A stretch of 47,825 nt of DNA from Pseudomonas sp. GM80 (GTDB lineage Bacteria; Pseudomonadota; Gammaproteobacteria; Pseudomonadales; Pseudomonadaceae), in assembly GCF_000282515.1 (NCBI RefSeq), contig NZ_AKJD01000053.1:1-47825 (forward strand), in the 5' to 3' direction. A program made the position numbers and the translations under genes. Positions 43,147-47,825 of this stretch are shown one piece after another. The notes beneath the pieces were generated by a model that saw only the letters and a program-made list of their open reading frames with translations, ran no database searches and was not told where the DNA came from. Position 1 is the first letter of the stretch, and each line of letters begins with the position of its first letter.

Positions 43147-43770
43147 ATGAGCGTTCCTTACACACGTCTGAACAAAGATGATGCGGTTGTACTGCTGGTC
43201 GATCACCAGACCGGCCTGATCTCGCTGGTACAGGATTTCACCCCGAACGAATTCAAGAACAACGTGCTGGCGCTGGGCGACATCGCCAAGTTCTTCAAAC
43301 TGCCGACGATCCTCACCACCAGCTTCGACGCCGGCCCCAACGGCCCGATCGTGCCTGAGTTGCGCGAGCAGTTTCCGGATGCACCGTTCATTCAGCGTCC
43401 AGGCCAGATCAATGCCTGGGACAACGAAGATTTCGTCAAGGCGATCAAGGCCACCGGTCGCAAGCAACTGATCATCGCCGGTGTGGTGACTGACGTTTGC
43501 GTGGCGTTCCCGACGCTGTCGGCGATTGCTGAAGGTTATGAAGTGTTTGTTGTGACTGACTCGTCCGGCACCTTCAACACCACCGTGCAGCAAGCGGCGT
43601 GGGCACGGATGTCGGCGGCAGGTGCACACCTGTTGAACTGGTTCTCGGTGGCGTGCGAGCTGCAGGGGGATTGGCGCAATGACATGGAAGGGTTGGCGCA
43701 TTTGCTGTCGGAGCGTCTGCCTAACTACCGCAACCTGATCAACAGCTATACCAAGTTCACTGCCAAGTAA
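43147..43770 (+). CDS. ycaC: YcaC-type isochorismatase-family hydrolase
   Basis: A 207-residue cysteine hydrolase of the isochorismatase superfamily, close to E. coli YcaC. The catalytic aspartate is D19 (VVLLVDHQTGL) and the nucleophile C118 (IIAGVVTDVCVAFPTL), with the RPGQINAWDNEDF loop between. YcaC forms octamers; the natural substrate is not settled. It closes the DoxX-ABM-amidohydrolase unit, 72 bases after the amidohydrolase stop with a hairpin (43085-43110) in the gap, and is followed by a 31-bp perfect inverted repeat. Confidence 0.92.
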   Translation: MSVPYTRLNKDDAVVLLVDHQTGLISLVQDFTPNEFKNNVLALGDIAKFFKLPTILTTSFDAGPNGPIVPELREQFPDAPFIQRPGQINAWDNEDFVKAIKATGRKQLIIAGVVTDVCVAFPTLSAIAEGYEVFVVTDSSGTFNTTVQQAAWARMSAAGAHLLNWFSVACELQGDWRNDMEGLAHLLSERLPNYRNLINSYTKFTAK

Positions 43771-43773
43771 GAT

Positions 43774-43845
43774 CAAAAGATCGCAGCCTTCGGCAGCTCC
43801 TACACGCGTTCTCATGTAGGAGCTGCCGAAGGCTGCGATCTTTTG
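43774..43845. repeat. Perfect 31-bp inverted repeat (AAGATCGCAGCC family), copy 1
   Basis: Arms 43774-43804 and 43815-43845 are perfect reverse complements around a 10-base loop, containing GATCGCAGCCTTCGGCAGCT. The hairpin lies four bases after the ycaC stop and four before the leftward MscS-type gene's stop, so it can end transcripts from both sides; T runs flank it. A related, longer copy is at 46570-46671. Confidence 0.9.
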
Positions 43846-43848
43846 TTT

Positions 43849-45276
43849 TCAGCGCCTCTGCAACCAGCGCAGAAAACCACTTTTGCTGACAGGCGCCGGC
43901 CTTGCCATCAACGCGAGATGACTGTTCTGCTGACGCACCGCCTGCAATTTATTCAACGCCCGACTGACCTCCGTGCGCTGCTCCATGCACTGACGAGTGA
44001 GGTTCTTGTCGAGTCGATAAATGATGCTCGACGTCAGCGCCGTGAACGTCGCCTGCGACGGCGTATCCGCCAGAATGCTTTGTTCACCCATGACCTCGCT
44101 CGGCCCCATGCGACCGGCCTCGACCTTGCTGTCGCCGTCCGCCACCGTCGCGCTGACCACCCCGGTGGCAATCACGAACAGACTGTCCGGCACTTCGTCC
44201 AGATCCAGCACCACCTGGCCCGCCGAGTACTGCTGCGCGACCATCGATTCAGCGAGGCGATCACGTTCTTCGCTGCTCAGCGAACGGAAGATTTTCACTT
44301 CATCGAGCAGCGCGCGAGCACGGGTGGACGGTTCAATTACGCCGTCTGGATGGCGCGAAATGCCTGCCGCTTCCAAATGCCGGTGAGCCAGGTCGAACAG
44401 CTGATTGCGCACTTCGCTTTTCTTGCCCAGTTCGGCAATGAAACCGCTGGCGACGTATTCCGACATCGTTTCACCGGCCTCTTTCAGCACGGCTTTGGGT
44501 GCCGGGTTGAGCAACAGAGCATTGCTACCCTGCAAGGTACGGTCGAGCGCATCGAGCACTCGACGCGGGCGAATGTGGTTCGGCACTTTGATGCTGATCG
44601 ACACGCCGTGCATGTTGTTCGGGCGGCTGAGGTTGACGATTTTCGCTTTGGCCGCAACCGAGTTCGGCACCACCGCGATGGTCCCGGCGCTGGTCAGCAG
44701 GTGCGTGGCGCGCCAGTCGATGTCGAAAACCTTGCCTTCGACGCCGTCGATCATCACCAGATCATCTACTTGGTAGGGTTTGGTGGTGTTGAGGACGATC
44801 CCGGAAAACACATCGGCCAAGGTACTTTGCAGCGCCAGACCGACGACAATAGCGACGACGCCGGAGGTCGCCAGCAAGCCTTTGACCGGCAGTTCCAGCA
44901 CGTAGCCGGCGGCGGCAACGATGGCCACCAGAAACACCAGCGCACCGATGACGTCCTGCAACAACCGCCCGCTGTGACCGATGCGGCGCATCAGCGCCAG
45001 GCCGATTATTTCGGTCAACACGCGAGCTGCATACAGCCACCAGAGAATCCCCAGCGCCGTTGCCCCCAGTTGCGCCACGCGATCATCGGCGAACAGCGGC
45101 GCCTGCAACGGGCTGACACCGGCGTTGATCACCAGCGCGCTGAAGGCCAGAAACAGCGCCAGGCGCACCGCCACTTTCGGCGCACGATGGGTGAAGGGCG
45201 TGAAGTGCCAGAGCACGGCGTCGAGCAGCAGCAGAACAGCGCTCAGGGACAGCAGGTGGGTGAGGAGGAAGGACAT
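43849..45276 (-). CDS. MscS-type channel with C-terminal cyclic-nucleotide-binding domain
   Basis: A 475-residue membrane protein. N-terminal spans (SFLLTHLLSLSAVLLLLDAV onward to about 150), an MscS pore and beta domain (about 110-290: LLATSGVVAIVVGLALQSTL, IDGVEGKVFDIDWRATHLLT and NSVAAKAKIVNLSRPNN), and a C-terminal cNMP-binding domain (about 325-450: RDRLAESMVAQQYSAGQVVL, VPDSLFVIATGVVSATVAD). This is the bCNG architecture, in which the channel is usually weakly mechanosensitive or ligand-gated. The ATG at 45276 follows GGAG at good spacing; the upstream frame to 45414 runs through repeat DNA. Confidence 0.9.
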   Translation of the reverse strand: MSFLLTHLLSLSAVLLLLDAVLWHFTPFTHRAPKVAVRLALFLAFSALVINAGVSPLQAPLFADDRVAQLGATALGILWWLYAARVLTEIIGLALMRRIGHSGRLLQDVIGALVFLVAIVAAAGYVLELPVKGLLATSGVVAIVVGLALQSTLADVFSGIVLNTTKPYQVDDLVMIDGVEGKVFDIDWRATHLLTSAGTIAVVPNSVAAKAKIVNLSRPNNMHGVSISIKVPNHIRPRRVLDALDRTLQGSNALLLNPAPKAVLKEAGETMSEYVASGFIAELGKKSEVRNQLFDLAHRHLEAAGISRHPDGVIEPSTRARALLDEVKIFRSLSSEERDRLAESMVAQQYSAGQVVLDLDEVPDSLFVIATGVVSATVADGDSKVEAGRMGPSEVMGEQSILADTPSQATFTALTSSIIYRLDKNLTRQCMEQRTEVSRALNKLQAVRQQNSHLALMARPAPVSKSGFLRWLQRR

Positions 45277-45331
45277 GGAAGACTCCAGTCTAAGTCGAAC
45301 TCTGCGGGCGATAATAATTTTGTCATTGAGG

Positions 45332-45472
45332 AACCTGTGGCGAGGGGATTTATCCCCGTTGGGTTGCGAAGCGACCCTAAAACCATCGACTACGATTTTT
45401 CTGAAATACCGCATTCGCTGATTTCACGACGGCTGCGCCGCCGAACGGGGATGAATCCCCTCACCACAGGTT
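45332..45472. repeat. Long hairpin repeat with nested stems
   Basis: Arms 45332-45360 and 45444-45472 (29 bases, two mismatches) read AACCTGTGGCGAGGGGATTT and onward. Inside are GGGTTGC-GAA-GCGACCC (45361-45377) and a smaller CGGC/GCCG hairpin. The arm sequence is of a kind common in fluorescent pseudomonads; no gene is encoded. Confidence 0.85.
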
Positions 45473-45490
45473 CTTCATTTGCAGGGAGAT

Positions 45491-45517
45491 CTCACCACAC
45501 TGTTGGGTGTGGCGAGG
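45491..45517. other. Short hairpin downstream of the esterase gene
   Basis: CTCACCACAC pairs with GTGTGGCGAG with one mismatch, just after the leftward esterase stop. There is no T run on the relevant strand, so termination is uncertain. Confidence 0.5.
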
Positions 45518-45525
45518 ACTTGGGC

Positions 45526-46542
45526 TCAGTTCAAATGGGTTTTCAGCTCAGCCGCCGCCTGACGCACTGCCGCCTGCACCTCAGGAATCTGGCTCAGCGG
45601 ATTGAGCAGCCCAAAGTCATGAATCATCCCGTTGTAACGCACCGAGGTCACCGCCACGCCGGCCGCATCGAGATGCCGCGCATAGCCTTCACCTTCATCA
45701 CGCAACACGTCGAATTCAGCGGTCTGCACCAGGGCGGCAGGCAAGCCTTTGAGCTGGTCGGCGCTGGCGTTGAGTGGCGAAGCATGGATCTGCGCACGTT
45801 CGGCCGGGTTGGTGGTGTAGTTGTCCCAGAACCACTGCATCATGTCTTTGGTGAGGAAATGGCCCTCGGCAAATTGCTGGTACGAACCGTCATCGAACTG
45901 CGCATTGGTCACCGGCCACATCAACAGCTGAAAGCGCAGTGCCGGGGTTTTCTGTTCCTTGGCCATCAACGCCACGACTGCCGCCATGTTGCCGCCGACA
46001 CTGTTGCCGGCCACCGCCAGACGGTTGCCGTCGACACCGATGTCCTTGCCGTGCTCGGCCACCCATTTGGTTGCGGCGTAGGCCTGGTTGATTGCGGTCG
46101 GGTACTGCGCTTCCGGCGACGGCGTGTAATCGACGTACACCGCGACGGCGCCGGAACCCACCACCAAGTCACGAATCAAGCGCTGGTGCGTCGGGTAATC
46201 ACCGAGCACCCAGCCGCCGCCGTGGAAGAACATGAACACCGGCAATTCGCCTTTGACCTTGGCTGGACGCACCACTTTCAGGTTGATCGTCTGGCCATCG
46301 ACCTTGATCGCCTTGTCGCTGACTTCAACACCGGACAAATCCACTTTCACCGAAGCCTGCGCACCGGTCAGCACCGCACGGGCGTCTTTCGGGCTGAGTT
46401 GCTCCAGTGGTTTGCCACCACCGGCGGTGAGGGCGTTGAGGAAGGCTTGGGTGTTGTGTTCGACACCGCTGCTTTCGGCGGCGAAAGCGTTGCCGATGGA
46501 GAGGGCGAGGAGGGAGGCGGTCAGCGTCTTTTTAATGTTCAT
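45526..46542 (-). CDS. Exported alpha/beta hydrolase, Aes/hormone-sensitive-lipase type
   Basis: A 338-residue esterase with a signal peptide (MNIKKTLTASLLALSIGNAF, cleavage near AFA at 19-21). The HSL-family oxyanion motif HGGGW is at 107-111, the nucleophile elbow GNSVGGN has S181, and the acid and histidine are expected in EFDVLRDEGE and NGMIHDFG. The ATG at 46542 is chosen because the signal peptide starts there; the frame upstream crosses the 36-bp inverted repeat. It is divergent from a LysR gene. The ester substrate is unknown. Confidence 0.88.
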   Translation of the reverse strand: MNIKKTLTASLLALSIGNAFAAESSGVEHNTQAFLNALTAGGGKPLEQLSPKDARAVLTGAQASVKVDLSGVEVSDKAIKVDGQTINLKVVRPAKVKGELPVFMFFHGGGWVLGDYPTHQRLIRDLVVGSGAVAVYVDYTPSPEAQYPTAINQAYAATKWVAEHGKDIGVDGNRLAVAGNSVGGNMAAVVALMAKEQKTPALRFQLLMWPVTNAQFDDGSYQQFAEGHFLTKDMMQWFWDNYTTNPAERAQIHASPLNASADQLKGLPAALVQTAEFDVLRDEGEGYARHLDAAGVAVTSVRYNGMIHDFGLLNPLSQIPEVQAAVRQAAAELKTHLN

Positions 46543-46569
46543 GTTCAATTCCATTTTCAAATGTGTGAT

Positions 46570-46671
46570 GTAGGAGCTGCCGCAGGCTGCGATCTTTTGA
46601 TCCTGCTTTGGCCTTTTTCCAGCCTCTGCGCAGATCAGGATCAAAAGATCGCAGCCTGCGGCAGCTCCTAC
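46570..46671. repeat. Perfect 36-bp inverted repeat (AAGATCGCAGCC family), copy 2
   Basis: Arms 46570-46605 and 46636-46671 are perfect reverse complements around a 30-base loop. They share the GGCTGCGATCTTTTG core with copy 1 at 43774-43845, but carry CCGCAGG where copy 1 has CCGAAGG, changed in both arms. It lies in the esterase-LysR divergent gap and so may affect promoters there. Confidence 0.9.
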
Positions 46672-46770
46672 CGGTAGGGGGTTGTTTTCAAACCGTGAGC
46701 ACAGATTAATGAGCTGCTCGAAAGTGAAAAAGCGGCTATAAAGCGTTTAACTGTCCACCAGAGAGTGACA

Positions 46771-47670
46771 ATGAACCCGTTCGAAGACATGCGTATTTTT
46801 TGCCAGGTCATGGAGTCCGGCAGCTTCACGTCGGCGGCTGATCAATTGGGGTTGTCCAAGCAGTTCGTCAGCCGGCGTTTGATGCAGTTGGAAGAGCGTC
46901 TCGGCGTGCGGTTGTTGAACCGCTCGACGCGGCGCCTGGACGTCACGCCGCTGGGCCAGAGTTATTACGAATCGGCGTTGCGCTTGCTGGGTGAAGTCGA
47001 ACAGGTAGAGCAGGGCATCGCCGGGCAGACCGCCGAGCCGCGTGGGACGATCCGCGTGAGTGCGCCGCTGTCGTTTGCCGTGGCGCATCTCGGTTGTCTG
47101 CTGCCGATGTTTTTGCAGCGCTACCGGGAGGTCACGGTAGAGGTGGATCTGAGTGATCGGCCGGTGGATTTGCTCGGTGAGGGCTACGACCTGGCGCTGC
47201 GCATCGGCGTGCTGGAAGACTCGACCCTGATCGCCCGCCGTATCGCTTCCATCGAACGGGTGTACTGCGCCAGCCCGGCGTATCTGGCTGAACGCGGCAC
47301 GCCCCTTGATCCGGAAGACCTGCACAGCCATGACTGTTTGCCGTACGGGCATAGTCGTTCGGTGCAATGGCGCTTCAACGCGGGGCAGGGCAAGCCGGTG
47401 CTGGTGAATGTCACCGGACGCATGCGGGTGAACAATGGCGAGCTACTGCGGGATGCGGCGGTGCAGGGGATGGGGATTACCTATCTGCCGACGTTTATTG
47501 TTGGCGCGGCGCTGAGGGATGGCCGGCTGGTGCCGGTGCTGGATGATTTGCGTCCGGAGCCGCTGACGTTGTCGGCGGTGTATCCGCAGCATCGTCAGGC
47601 TTCACGACCGGTGCAGGCGTTGATCGAGTTCCTGCGCGAACGCCTCAACCAAAGCAACGTCGCCCTCTGA
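46771..47670 (+). CDS. LysR-family transcriptional regulator, divergent from esterase
   Basis: A 299-residue regulator. The winged helix is in NPFEDMRIFCQVMESGSFTS and LGLSKQFVSRRLMQLEERLG with the NRSTRRLDVTPLG turn. The effector domain starts near 90 (GTIRVSAPLSFAVAHLGCLL). The ATG at 46771 is preferred to a GTG six bases upstream. The gene is divergent from the exported esterase with 228 bases between, most of them occupied by the 36-bp inverted repeat. It probably controls itself and perhaps the esterase. Confidence 0.9.
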   Translation: MNPFEDMRIFCQVMESGSFTSAADQLGLSKQFVSRRLMQLEERLGVRLLNRSTRRLDVTPLGQSYYESALRLLGEVEQVEQGIAGQTAEPRGTIRVSAPLSFAVAHLGCLLPMFLQRYREVTVEVDLSDRPVDLLGEGYDLALRIGVLEDSTLIARRIASIERVYCASPAYLAERGTPLDPEDLHSHDCLPYGHSRSVQWRFNAGQGKPVLVNVTGRMRVNNGELLRDAAVQGMGITYLPTFIVGAALRDGRLVPVLDDLRPEPLTLSAVYPQHRQASRPVQALIEFLRERLNQSNVAL

Positions 47671-47687
47671 TCCTTACGCAGATCAAA

Positions 47688-47778
47688 CTGTAGAAGCGAG
47701 CCTGCTCGCGATAGCGATTATTCAGACACTTATGCTGTGCCTGACTCACTGCTATCGCGAGCAGGCTCACTCCTACAG
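47688..47778. repeat. REPIN (GAGCAGGCTCACTCC subtype)
   Basis: The inverted arms begin CTGTAGAAGCGAGCCTGCTC and end GAGCAGGCTCACTCCTACAG, with a few mismatches near the outer end. It follows the LysR stop by 17 bases; beyond it nothing more is seen to the window end. Confidence 0.85.
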
Positions 47779-47825
47779 TTGATCGCAGGCGACTGTGGAT
47801 CTGCGTACACCACTGAACCCTGTGG

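Noticed and set aside
43843..46677. Very long rightward open frame (944 codons)
   Set aside because: It runs antisense to the MscS-type and esterase genes and crosses three large inverted repeats. High GC content keeps the opposite frame open by chance, and the translation has no recognisable domain.

Overview
The window reads as chromosomal DNA of a fluorescent-group Pseudomonas. The GC content and codon use are high and even, and the gaps carry the genus's REP/REPIN repeats (core GCGAGCAGGCTCACTCCTACA and the CGCTGGCAAGCCAGCTCCCACA subtype). Gene families and gene order are pseudomonad throughout. No phage, transposase, CRISPR array, rRNA operon or canonical tRNA was found. All calls come from reading the sequence and remembered family features; no database search was run.

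Region 1 (about 0.3-15.8 kb) is a pectin and galacturonate utilisation island. It holds a secreted PL1 pectate lyase, a FadR-type GntR regulator, a hexuronic lactonase overlapping uronate dehydrogenase, a KdgM-type porin, an enolase-superfamily acid-sugar enzyme, a Dpp-type ABC importer with two near-identical binding proteins, a 5-carboxymethyl-2-hydroxymuconate-isomerase-like tautomerase, and a FN3-GH28 exo-polygalacturonase. Together they suggest extracellular cleavage, oligogalacturonide uptake through porin and ABC importer, then oxidation of galacturonate through galactarolactone to galactarate and dehydration. Three matches to the FadR-type operator consensus TNGTNNNACNA (one with a mismatch) lie upstream of the pel/gntR, kdgM and enolase/ABC units and probably define the regulon.

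Region 2 (about 16.2-23.0 kb) is an RNA-repair locus. RtcR (sigma-54 activator) is divergent from a sigma-54 promoter driving a Ro60/TROVE protein (Rsr), then a 340-base gap, RtcB ligase, a nucleotidyltransferase and RtcA cyclase. The gap holds three tandem Y-RNA-like elements that share stems and loop motifs. The third carries a complete permuted tRNA mimic (T-arm, GNRA-capped acceptor-like hairpin, D-arm), the second only the T-arm-like and acceptor-like parts, and the first neither. This graded array is the most striking feature of the window.

Region 3 (about 23.1-38.5 kb) is mixed chromosomal content: small exported and membrane proteins, a VOC protein, an ABC exporter, an alpha/beta hydrolase, a quinone oxidoreductase, an MFS transporter whose 3' end runs into a REPIN, LysR, pirin, a GlxA-type AraC regulator, two convergent paralogous winged-helix ATPase regulators (one without the C-terminal repeat region), and a short AraC regulator.

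Region 4 (about 38.7-47.8 kb) holds a LysR regulator, REPINs, a DoxX / monooxygenase / amidohydrolase / YcaC-type hydrolase operon, an MscS-type channel with a cyclic-nucleotide-binding domain, an exported esterase and a divergent LysR gene. It also contains three large hairpin repeats, two of them perfect 31- and 36-bp inverted repeats of one family.
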